Shown here: positions 26,076 to 34,497 of the stretch, in pieces
How the letters are laid out: every line of letters begins with the position of its first letter
How positions within the stretch are numbered: position 1 is the stretch's first letter
DNA from: Natribacillus halophilus
Lineage (GTDB): Bacteria; Bacillota; Bacilli; Bacillales; Marinococcaceae
Reading direction: 5' to 3'
DNA: 50,193 nt
Assembly: GCF_900100185.1 (NCBI RefSeq)
Contig: NZ_FNEN01000002.1
Location: 27,538 to 77,730, forward strand
The notes under the pieces: model-generated
Told to the model about the DNA's origin: nothing
The model's database searches: none
The model's input: only the letters and a program-made list of their open reading frames with translations
Program-made: the position numbers and the translations under genes

Positions 26076-26095
26076 AGTGTATCTTTGCTTTTTAA
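26052..26095 (+). terminator. Terminator between two small converging ORFs
   Basis: AGCAAAG...CTTTGCT with an inner CACATTAAAGTG helix, followed by TTTTTAA. Confidence 0.6.
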
Positions 26096-26238
26096 CTGTA
26101 AATTTTCGCTCTATTCTTATTATGATTCTTGATCTTTTTTTTGTTTTCGATTTTGCGATCTCGTTTTAGTTGGGCATATGTTTTTACTTGTCTTGAACTT
26201 ACAGATTTGTCTGTATAGACGGCTTTCTTCTTGGTCAT
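26092..26238 (-). CDS. 48-residue basic peptide
   Basis: ATG at 26238 is 6 bases after a perfect GGAGGG. The frame reads MTKKKAVYTDKSVSSRQVKT, YAQLKRDRKIENKKKIKNHN and ends RAKIYS. Strong ribosome binding site and sustained lysine/arginine content suggest a genuine small basic protein, perhaps nucleic-acid binding; no family is recognised. It is 13 bases downstream of the 356-residue membrane protein gene on the same strand and could share its message. Confidence 0.55.
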   Translation of the reverse strand: MTKKKAVYTDKSVSSRQVKTYAQLKRDRKIENKKKIKNHNKNRAKIYS

Positions 26239-26251
26239 GGGAAACCCTCCA

Positions 26252-27322
26252 TCAAATTTTATCAGAACCTATTAATTCAAAGAGCACGAGAAGTAACTTC
26301 CTATAACCTTCTACTGTAATTATACCTTGATCATTACCATTCAACAAGTTATCGACATGTCTTTTTTCATGTAGTTTAACTAACCAATCAGATCTATCAT
26401 CCAGTGTCATTAACCAGATCGCGGTTTTTTCCTCAGATTGTATTAAAATCTCTCCTTGTCTTAGATGATCCAAATTTTCTCCTTCAAATTGGATGATGTC
26501 AGCAGAAATTTTTGACTTAGACACCCCATGACGTAGTCTATATTCAAATGTATCTGTGTCATTCTGTTCTCGTTTATAAAAGCTGAATTTAGCATTTAAT
26601 TCTGCATTACTTACTGCATACCCGTTTTCTATGAAATGTATAACATTCCGATGGATTAAATCCAATAAGAGATGGAGAAAATCAATTTCAGCTAATAGAG
26701 CCGTCTTATCTTCAAGAGCTTCTTCTAAATCTGAATCAATTTCTTTAGTTTTTTCTAACCGCTTTGCAGTATCCCTGTGAACCTGTCGTTCCCTTTCAAT
26801 CGATTCATCGCTATTCCTTAAAACACATTCCTTAACTTTCAAAGTAGCATCATGCACATAATCTTTCTCATTACTCAAAGCGGTAAGTATTTTATATTCC
26901 AAGGGATTATATTTTTCATACAGCTCCTTAGTAAAGGCATTATTTTCAATGTTGCTTATTTCTAAACCAACAACGTGACTAGAGAAGCTATACAGTCCCC
27001 ATACGATAATTACTAAAGGCAGAATCATGCAAACAGCCAACACTGGTAAGGGCAATTCTAATAAGGCAGCCCATAGATTACCATAAACAGTTTCATCACC
27101 AAATATGGTGCCAAAACCAACTGCAATAAAAGGTGTGATTATAAATGCGGTAATTCCAAAGATAACTCTAAGTGAAAATAGGTAATGATAAAATTTTTTC
27201 CAATTTAATTTTCTCTTATGATTTTTATCAATGCTTTCTTTTCCTTCTTTAAATTTATTAACCAGGTCATTCAATTCTTTTTGATAAACACGTAAGAAAT
27301 CCAAAAGATCAGCTTGCTTCAT
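26252..27322 (-). CDS. Membrane protein with two helices and a cytosolic coiled-coil/sensor part, unknown family
   Basis: 356 residues. Two transmembrane helices (VIFGITAFIITPFIAVGFG around 55-75; LPVLAVCMILPLVIIVWGLY around 95-115) are flanked by charged segments. The large remainder is cytosolic: a coiled coil (ESIERERQVHRDTAKRLEKT, LEEALEDKTALLAEIDFLHL) and a mixed alpha/beta C-terminal region (NAELNAKFSFYKREQND; KTAIWLMTLDDRSDWLVKLH). I do not recognise the family. The location among module remnants and the membrane-plus-coiled-coil layout would fit an accessory or defence function, but that is inference. ATG at 27322 has GAGGGAG upstream. Confidence 0.7.
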   Translation of the reverse strand: MKQADLLDFLRVYQKELNDLVNKFKEGKESIDKNHKRKLNWKKFYHYLFSLRVIFGITAFIITPFIAVGFGTIFGDETVYGNLWAALLELPLPVLAVCMILPLVIIVWGLYSFSSHVVGLEISNIENNAFTKELYEKYNPLEYKILTALSNEKDYVHDATLKVKECVLRNSDESIERERQVHRDTAKRLEKTKEIDSDLEEALEDKTALLAEIDFLHLLLDLIHRNVIHFIENGYAVSNAELNAKFSFYKREQNDTDTFEYRLRHGVSKSKISADIIQFEGENLDHLRQGEILIQSEEKTAIWLMTLDDRSDWLVKLHEKRHVDNLLNGNDQGIITVEGYRKLLLVLFELIGSDKI

Positions 27323-27380
27323 ATAAACTCCCTCTTTATTTAAATAGTCATTTTTTACTTGAACTTACGCATTCATATAA

Positions 27381-27656
27381 GACCTTACTCAGATTGATTG
27401 GTTTATTCTTATTAAGCTTCTTGTTGAAACTTCTCCTGAGAACAGACATGATGGCGAATTAAAAATCACACCACCCATGCTTGTCGCGATTGCGAGTATA
27501 AGTTTTGACTATGGATTTGAAGGCTTTGCAGTGATTCATATTAAACAGCACCCTGATCTGATTGCACATTATGAGCAGTTTGGAGCAGAGGAGATACGCG
27601 GTGATTGCATGATTTTGAACCCTTGGCATCACACCGTCTCATTCAGTTATACTTGA
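27381..27656 (+). pseudogene. N-acetyltransferase-like C-terminal fragment
   Basis: An open frame without start codon (preceded by TAA) reads WFILIKLLVETSPENRHDGE, ITPPMLVAIASISFDYGFEG, FAVIHIKQHPDLIAHYEQFG and ends at a TGA. The GFEGFAV...HPDLIAHYEQFGAE block resembles the last strands of a GNAT-type acyltransferase (…YEKFGFE). The N-terminal half is missing. Assignment tentative. A well-placed AGGAG at its end leads into the next small frame. Confidence 0.4.
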
Positions 27657-27674
27657 AGAAAGGAGAGCGATAGA

Positions 27675-27822
27675 ATGACTACCAATCGCGATTTTTCGAA
27701 AAATAACCGACCAAGAATTGGAACGTTATATCAATGCCAAGCATAAAGGTGTTTATGCATATCCCAACGAATCTGAAGAATGGCTCGAAGAAACACGCCG
27801 TATCATCAAAGAAAAGAAATGA
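27675..27822 (+). pseudogene. 48-residue small ORF with one-base frameshift
   Basis: ATG at 27675 follows AAAGGAG. It reads MTTNRDFSK, then needs one base removed in the A5 run (27699-27703) to continue ITDQELERYINAKHKGVYAY and PNESEEWLEETRRIIKEKK to the TGA. The total of 148 bases is one more than a whole number of codons. It follows the acetyltransferase-like fragment and overlaps the next ORF by ATGA, so it was once part of a coupled set. Function unknown. Confidence 0.5.
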
Positions 27823-27911
27823 AAGAAAAGGACCCTAATATTCCGCCTTCTACAGACACAGACACCTCTAAATACAATTTGAAAGAATATGAATCGAAGT
27901 CCTCAAAATAA
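27819..27911 (+). CDS. 30-residue ORF coupled to the frameshifted ORF
   Basis: Starts at the ATGA overlap with the preceding frame and reads MKEKDPNIPPSTDTDTSKYN then LKEYESKSSK. Short, hydrophilic and rich in serine/threonine; could also be a remnant. It ends just before epsN remnant 4. Confidence 0.3.
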   Translation: MKEKDPNIPPSTDTDTSKYNLKEYESKSSK

Positions 27912-27949
27912 CAAGGACTTTTTATATACTTTCCACGTATCAAATCATC

Positions 27950-28285
27950 TAAGTATCCAGCGGTTGGATTTCATTTCTTCGAGTTCCGGCATAAACGCAA
28001 CGCTAGGCAGCCTCCCAACACCGATGACGATATTGCTCATCCGTGTGCTGTTAATGGAATGCAGGTTCACGGACTTGGATTCCTATAAATCGTGAACTCC
28101 CCAGTGTTTCCGGTTTGTTCGAAACGAGGCCTCTCCGTCTGAGGTGATGATGATTTTATTTTCGTTAAAAGAAAAACACTAAAATCTCCGGACGCGCCAC
28201 TTTTTTATCCTTTGTATTCGTTTCCTAATGATTCCACGGCATCTTCGATCACCGATATACCATACCTGGCAGATTGCTACACTTA
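27950..28285 (-). pseudogene. epsN: epsN remnant 4 (central part, most worn)
   Basis: Blocks matching the full copy at 28770-29190 survive: GGCATAAACGCAAC, CCGATGACGATATTGCTCAT, GATTTTATTTTCGTTAAAAG and CATACC..GGCAGAT. Long deletions and many substitutions remove any frame. It lies directly beside the nearly complete copy in the same orientation, so the two are tandem relics of different age. Confidence 0.75.
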
Positions 28286-28323
28286 AGGTATTGATGTCTC
28301 AACAATACTCCACGCTCTAAACT

Positions 28324-28486
28324 TATTCAACTAACTCCCCAAATTGTTGAGTGAATAACAATAGCACAAATCATTCATTATCTAGACATTATCGAGCTAT
28401 ATCAAATTCACGGAGTTAAAAAGATACTCAACTAACTGGGCGAAAAATTTAGCTACTATTAAAAGCTTCGAATAATATTGGAACGA

Positions 28487-28487
<1 letters not shown>
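28324..28487. repeat. 164-bp direct repeat, copy B
   Basis: Base-for-base identical to 18230-18393. It is the 3' flank of the near-complete epsN pseudogene; the match ends at that gene's stop codon. Confidence 0.95.
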
Positions 28488-29880
<1,393 letters not shown>

Positions 29881-29890
29881 ATACTGATTT

Positions 29891-29918
29891 TTGAACCATT
29901 TAGTGCTATAGTTATAGT
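29891..29918 (+). promoter_or_regulatory. SigA-type promoter of the sigma-factor gene
   Basis: TTGAAC, 16-base spacer, TATAGT. It leaves a leader of about 45 bases that contains a perfect palindrome and two hairpins over the ribosome binding site. Confidence 0.55.
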
Positions 29919-29940
29919 ACCCTGGGGAATAATCTAGGGG

Positions 29941-29967
29941 ACGGCGCCGTTCCGGGAAGGAACTTCC
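29941..29967 (+). promoter_or_regulatory. Palindrome and alternative hairpins over the sigma-gene RBS
   Basis: ACGGCGCCGT (29941-29950) is a perfect palindrome. GTTCC (29949-29953) can pair with GGAAC (29959-29963), or GGAAG (29955-29959) with CTTCC (29963-29967). The two are mutually exclusive and both cover the AAGGA ribosome binding site just before the GTG start. Confidence 0.5.
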
Positions 29968-30474
29968 GTGAACAATAATCAATCGGCCCGTCAGCAATAT
30001 TCATTCGACGAAATCTATCAGCAGTACACACCGTTAGTACAAGGGATGCTTAAACGCCTCCACATTCACAGCAACCATGAGGACTTTTTGCAAGCAGGAT
30101 ATGTAGGACTTTGGCTTGCATACCAACACCACGATGGTGAAAGAGGACCATTTCCCGCTTATGCCTTCCTTCGTGTCAGAGGAGAAATGTTGGCGATGCT
30201 GAGAAAGGATGCCAATTATTACGACCGGCATTCCTTCAGTTCCAATGATCAGGAACCTGTGGACATGGCCATGTCAGAATCCTGGATGTCAGATGTAGAC
30301 ACCTTAGCCCCTTACTTGAACAAATTATCCGACCGTGAACAACGCTGGGTCATCGAGCACGCCGTGCACGACCAAGCCCCACGGATGATTGCTGCCAAGT
30401 ACAACGTTTCCGTCGAAACGGTTAAAGGATGGCGGAAAGGAGCTCTCGCGAAACTAAGAAAATATGTAAAATAA
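29968..30474 (+). CDS. Small sigma-70-family RNA polymerase sigma factor
   Basis: 168 residues with only regions 2 and 4. Region 2: YTPLVQGMLKRLHIHSNHED, FLQAGYVGLWLAYQHHDGER and GPFPAYAFLRVRGEMLAMLR (DNA melting and -10 contacts). Region 4: LSDREQRWVIEHAVHDQAPR, MIAAKYNVSVETVKGWRKGA, a clear helix-turn-helix for the -35. The order and FPAYAFLRVRGEML pattern are nearer to SigH/ComX-like or YlaC-like factors than to classical ECF factors. GTG start at 29968 with AAGGA 6 bases before. No anti-sigma gene is adjacent. Targets cannot be read; the neighbouring modules are obvious candidates. Confidence 0.88.
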   Translation: MNNNQSARQQYSFDEIYQQYTPLVQGMLKRLHIHSNHEDFLQAGYVGLWLAYQHHDGERGPFPAYAFLRVRGEMLAMLRKDANYYDRHSFSSNDQEPVDMAMSESWMSDVDTLAPYLNKLSDREQRWVIEHAVHDQAPRMIAAKYNVSVETVKGWRKGALAKLRKYVK

Positions 30475-30484
30475 TTAAGAAGTG

Positions 30485-30509
30485 AAGCCTGCAGTGACAC
30501 CTGCAGGCT
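30485..30509 (+). terminator. Hairpin after the sigma-factor gene
   Basis: AGCCTGCAG pairs perfectly with CTGCAGGCT over TGACAC, 10 bases after the stop; no T-run follows, so termination may be weak. Confidence 0.45.
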
Positions 30510-30699
30510 CATATACGAAAAAATAATGTTCCTTTGGGTAACATTTGCTCAGGGGTTTTTGGTGATCGATTTAACATATATTTTTGCTATAGTTCCTGCA
30601 GTTAATAATCGTTCTACAAGATCCATTAGAATGTACCCTTAGGATAATTCATGACAACCTTGAGCTATTATTCCGGTCTTTGTAACTAGGGCGCTAAGA

Positions 30700-31185
30700 C
30701 CTGATTAAGATGATCTTTTACATCATATAGATTTAACCCAAAATTATTTGCATCCTCAGGACGAACTACAATTATCAATTTATCTGTCAATTTTTTTCTG
30801 AAGCCTCCTCAAAAGATCTAGCAATTAAAGAAATCATTCGTTTTCTGGACATCTGTAGACGTCCCCTTCCGGTGCCTATGAGCGGTACAGCTAATTCTTG
30901 AAGTTCTCCCGCCGTTCTTACACGGCTCCATAGACCATTCATTGCCTGCTTTACATTTTCAACCGTAGTAAATGCATTTCCTTCCTTATTTAGATCAGCC
31001 ATTACCGTAAAATAAAACGTTTTCCCATGAGTATTGATAGGAATAGTAGTCCCCATTGAATATGGTGAAGCTTCCCCTAATCTACTAAGACCCTCATTAA
31101 TTTTAGCTATTAACTCTGATTGACTACCAGTAAAATAATGTGAAGTAAATTGACCTTGTAAACTTTGAGGAGATAGTGCCTGCAC
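30700..31185 (-). pseudogene. Macro domain (ThsA-macro/DUF6430-like) fragment
   Basis: The frame from GTG 31185 to TGA 30787 reads ALSPQSLQGQFTSHYFTGSQ, YSMGTTIPINTHGKTFYFTV, AMNGLWSRVRTAGELQELAV, PLIGTGRGRLQMSRKRMISL. SPxSLxGQF and PLIGTGxGR are hallmarks of the macro-like domain found in Thoeris ThsA and related membrane effectors that sense ADP-ribose-type signals. It starts in mid-domain: the usual FNEYFDT-like first strand and any membrane part are missing. After an A7 run the other frame continues LTDKLIIVVRPEDANNFGLN, LYDVKDHLNQVLAP, the normal C-terminus, so it is also frameshifted. It begins with the codon after the kwaA-like TAA, in the same frame. Confidence 0.6.
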
Positions 31186-31758
31186 TTATATTTCTTTATT
31201 AGCTTCTCTTCTTATTAAATAAATATTAAAACTTAATTTTCTTACGTTCACTTTTGTTTTTTCTAATAATTTCAACTCATTTATGTTGTAATTTGAAATT
31301 AGAATTTCATCATCTTCAGATATGAAGATGTTGTATTTAAAAAATAAAAATAAAGGGTTAAGATAAACTAGGCTATTTTTTACATAAATAAACCCTAAAA
31401 GCGAAAATAGCCCTAAGTTTACCAGTAAGCTGCTTGGATCAGTAATTTCTATCGATAAAATAGGCACTAAATATGTTACCACATAACTAAGTAAATTATC
31501 TTCTGTCTTTTTTATACCTTTGAATGAGTATCTTTCATTATGTGATATGGTCTTTAATACTACTACCGATGCAATAGAAATAAGAATCAACATAGCAAGA
31601 GTTAAGAAAAACACTGAAGGCAATGGAATGTTAAAAGTAATTAAGGATTTTAACGTTTTTAAGTCTGTAAGAAACTCAATATTATCAAGATACAATAATA
31701 TATATAGTGGAAAAAAAGATGAAACATACAGGCCTGTTCTATACCATACTGTAATCAC
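31186..31758 (-). CDS. kwaA: KwaA-like four-helix membrane protein (Kiwa defence)
   Basis: 190 residues with four hydrophobic helices (GLYVSSFFPLYILLYL; VFFLTLAMLILISIASVVVL; NLLSYVVTYLVPILSI; LLVNLGLFSLLGFIYV) and a cytosolic tail that begins LNPLFLFFKYNIF and ends NVRKLSFNIYLIRREANKEI. Size, helix number and the NPLxLxxxYxxY turn fit KwaA, the membrane sensor of the Kiwa antiphage system, which detects phage attack at the envelope and works with KwaB. GTG at 31758 has GGAGGG 9 bases upstream. It lies 20 bases after the kwaB-like gene. Identification rests on layout and partner more than on sequence signature. Confidence 0.6.
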   Translation of the reverse strand: MITVWYRTGLYVSSFFPLYILLYLDNIEFLTDLKTLKSLITFNIPLPSVFFLTLAMLILISIASVVVLKTISHNERYSFKGIKKTEDNLLSYVVTYLVPILSIEITDPSSLLVNLGLFSLLGFIYVKNSLVYLNPLFLFFKYNIFISEDDEILISNYNINELKLLEKTKVNVRKLSFNIYLIRREANKEI

Positions 31759-31778
31759 CTTTCATTCCCTCCCTACAT

Positions 31779-32702
31779 CTACAAGCCGTCATCTACACCT
31801 TCTCTTTCTCCAATTATACTCTTGTAGAAAGAATCTCTAATGACTCTGGTGAAATCTAGTAACTGCGATTTATCTTCATACACCAGAGTAGAGTTCTCTT
31901 CAATAATGTCTATCGGTAATTCAAAAATCTCAATAACATCAACTACATTATCAAAGTTTTGAAAGACTCTTTCAACACGACCTTCTTCCATTAATATCTT
32001 GGTTAAAATTCTAGTTATTCTTTTATCGTTCAGACAGTCTTCTTTAAAAGCATCAAAATTTCTTATTCGCCCTGATTGCTCAACCAAATCTAATGTTTCA
32101 TTTGCCTTCTCTTGATATTGAGAACTAATCGAAAAAACTCTTTCAAGTCCTATATGATTTAAGATTAGTATCTCATTATTATATACAACTAAATCAATAT
32201 TCTTATCTACACCCACGAGATCTGAATCCAATTCAGTAAAATCACCCGACGAGAATCGACCAATAATACCCTTTCTAGTTAAGGTATTAAACTTATTTAC
32301 TCTCCTAAATATAAAAATATCTCCATTTTCATCATCTACATCAATTCGCAAAGAGTAGAAATTCAACCTTCTTACTTCTGATCCTTGGGGGCTTCTTCTT
32401 TGAACATTATCCTCATTTAAGCTATCGATAATTTCATTATAGCTAGCGGTTTCCGATGTGGAAAAAGTCTCGATATAACCCTCTCTGCTGCCAATTGGAC
32501 TAAAAGGCATTTGAGGTGTTTCAGTAAAGTCATTTAGAGTGTCTAAAGTCATGTCTAATAATTTTTCCTGAAGTCTAGGGTCGATGCTTGGTGAGTATGA
32601 AACGCACCTGCCAGACTGTTTCTTTTCCGTAAAATATAACCTGACATGGGAACTTTCAGGATCGCGCTCTTTAATTAAATCTATAATTTCATTAACATTC
32701 AT
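31779..32702 (-). CDS. kwaB: DUF4868 protein, KwaB-like (Kiwa defence)
   Basis: 307 residues. The C-terminal two-thirds carry the DUF4868 pattern: LNFYSLRIDVDDENGDIFIF, RRVNKFNTLTRKGIIGRFSS, GVDKNIDLVVYNNEILILNH, IGLERVFSISSQYQEKANET, then NSTLVYEDKSQLLDFTRVIR and DSFYKSIIG. In Kiwa, KwaB is the DNA-binding effector that stops phage replication and transcription. In described systems kwaA precedes kwaB; here the order is reversed. ATG at 32702 (MNVNEI) is preferred: GAGAGG touches the ATG at 32711 but is 9 bases from this one. Promoter would lie in the 700-base gap upstream. Confidence 0.7.
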   Translation of the reverse strand: MNVNEIIDLIKERDPESSHVRLYFTEKKQSGRCVSYSPSIDPRLQEKLLDMTLDTLNDFTETPQMPFSPIGSREGYIETFSTSETASYNEIIDSLNEDNVQRRSPQGSEVRRLNFYSLRIDVDDENGDIFIFRRVNKFNTLTRKGIIGRFSSGDFTELDSDLVGVDKNIDLVVYNNEILILNHIGLERVFSISSQYQEKANETLDLVEQSGRIRNFDAFKEDCLNDKRITRILTKILMEEGRVERVFQNFDNVVDVIEIFELPIDIIEENSTLVYEDKSQLLDFTRVIRDSFYKSIIGEREGVDDGL

Positions 32703-32711
32703 TAAATCCAT

Positions 32712-33429
32712 CCTCTCATAATAGTGGACCTTTGTTCAGTGTTAAATTAGGATCCGGCTAGGCTACGTCTGAAGACTCTGGTAAATCTCCCATTCATTAA
32801 TCCTTCGTTAGACGTTTTATCTATATTTTTCTAATTCCGGCGCGGTTTCTAACAATTTTCCTAAGCTTTCTATATTTTCTTAAGACGTATCTTTATTTTA
32901 ACAAATCTAAACAGTGAATGCAAACATTTATTCCCTATTCAGAATTAAAATCCCATAAGTCCTTTCACAATCCAAACTTGATGACTTTCAGTTAGTCTCC
33001 GTGCATGAATCCTCCGCATTGGATATATATTGACATTAGTATTGGACTTATAATCCTGTTTCCATTTGTATTTCCTCCCTCGTAAGCAACCACAACAATC
33101 TGCCGATCAAATTCTTTTTCCACCTTTTTTCGTCCGGCCAAGCCCATTGTTTTCTAATTTGCTGATCGTAGTAGATTTATTATAATTAGATGTGAATTGG
33201 CATTGAAAAACAAATTTCCCGGATAAAGAACGTTCGCTATTAATGAACTACCACTCCCTTCAAAATATCCACCCCTTTCACCATCCTTCCCATCTGAAAA
33301 GGGAGAGTATGTAACCCCTAATAGATGCTACATAATATTACCACAAATATTTTCATAAATTCCATACTAAATGGTAATCATACCTTCCATCCATTTCTTA
33401 AACAAATTAAACTAACACGTGTAACTCAA
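32712..33429. other. 718-bp gene-free stretch upstream of kwaB with gene relics
   Basis: Contains the glycosyltransferase relic at 33080-33150. A short minus-strand tail MVKGVDILKGVVVH followed by TAA ends at about 33245. Otherwise AT-rich sequence without a supported gene; the kwaB promoter must be near 32720-32760. Confidence 0.4.
33080..33150 (-). pseudogene. C-terminal relic of a GT4 glycosyltransferase
   Basis: Minus strand reads MGLAGRKKVEKEFDRQIVVV, matching MGLAGRKKVEREFDRKIVVD at the end of the intact glycosyltransferase at 40458-41564. Nucleotide similarity is clear over about 65 bases and then lost. A trace of an older eps cluster. Confidence 0.75.
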
Positions 33430-34173
33430 TCATTTCCTGCCACCTACCACACTTTTTACTTTTTGATTAACTTTTCTAAGGAAGAATTCTGTTTTGTCTT
33501 TAATCGTGGGGTCGGGGACTCTTCTTCCCATTCCTTCTTCTCTTGTGTACTTGCATGGGTTGCATAATCCACATGGGGTTCCATCTTTTCTGGGGAAAAA
33601 ACAGAACCATGTTTGTTCCATAATATCATCAAAACCACTTTCTTTGGCTTTCTTCTCCATGTCTATCTTGGACATATCGAGAAGAGGAAAATGGTAATAT
33701 AAGAAGATATCTAGTTCTTGTACCGATGGTTCTTGTTTCATTTTAAAATAACTGTCATTGTGTTTCTCTATTTTCTCAACATCTTCTTTTATAAACCCTT
33801 GTGCTTTATCGTCCACATGAATGGACAGCTCGAGATCGTAGATTCCTTCAGCATAAGAAAAACGAGCGAGCCAATCATATTGACCTCCTAGATGGGATTT
33901 AGCTGCTAGCTTATTATATTTCTTTGTGATTTCTCCGTTTAAAGGTATGTCTTCTTTAGTGATATATTTTGTCTCCAAAATATTGTTTTCTGCTCCTTGA
34001 TTCTTTTCATTTATTAAATCTTTAATTTTATCCATTGTCTTCATTTCCATAGATGTCGATGTACGAGTTTTATCTAAAACATAAAATGGTTGAATCGTTT
34101 CGTTTTTATTTAAGACCAAATCTAAAACACGAAAAGTAGAGTCCCATCCTCCGGTCCATAAAATATTATGTAT
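33430..34173 (-). pseudogene. QueC-like PP-loop (7-cyano-7-deazaguanine synthase-like) gene, start codon lost
   Basis: 247 codons of an adenine-nucleotide alpha-hydrolase-type protein. The PP-loop ATP site is NILWTGGWDSTFRVLDLVLN (SGGxDS variant), and the zinc-like cluster near the end is CFFPRKDGTPCGLCNPCKYT. The position where ATG is expected reads ATA (34173-34171), 9-10 bases after GGGGTG; an in-frame TAA lies two codons further up. A TTG at 34119 would skip the ATP-binding motif. So the gene is either dead by a start mutation or uses ATA. This family occurs in polysaccharide loci and, as QatC-like proteins, in defence; I cannot choose. Confidence 0.65.
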
Positions 34174-34284
34174 AATTTACATCACCCCAAATTTTAGATA
34201 ACGCTCTCCACAGGAGTCCGCTAGTGTTAAAATAACCATTACAATCATCCGGTCCTTTTTCGTCATTTTCGACTCGGAAAGACC

Positions 34285-34475
34285 TTTCTTTATGCGAGTA
34301 ATACTCACCCTCCCTAAACACATACCACTGTAAGTGCATCGGCTTCCACACGGACCGAACACTCAGCGCTTCAATAATTCACCCCCGGCTTCTTCGGTAT
34401 CCATCGTCAAATTTTAGCCACTGCCATTCAGGCATAAAGAAAACCTGACGTCCACCAACACCTCAATGCTTTGTT
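34285..34475 (-). pseudogene. epsN: epsN remnant 5 (3' part, at the operon end)
   Basis: TATGCGAGTAATACTCA, AAGTGCATCGGCTTCCACAC, CTCAGCGCTTCAATAAT and the GGCATAAAG block match the C-terminal third of epsN with many changes. It directly follows wzx, the place epsN occupies at the end of the B. subtilis eps operon, so it is probably the relic of this operon's own terminal gene. Confidence 0.8.
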
Positions 34476-34497
34476 AACTTCTTCTAGGTTAGAGCTA

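Noticed and set aside
31186-31758. Membrane protein as the N-terminal half of a single ThsA-type membrane-macro gene
   Set aside because: Four helices plus a complete cytosolic tail fit KwaA, and the adjoining macro segment lacks its first strand, so a simple nonsense mutation in one fused gene does not account for the sequence; kept only as an alternative.
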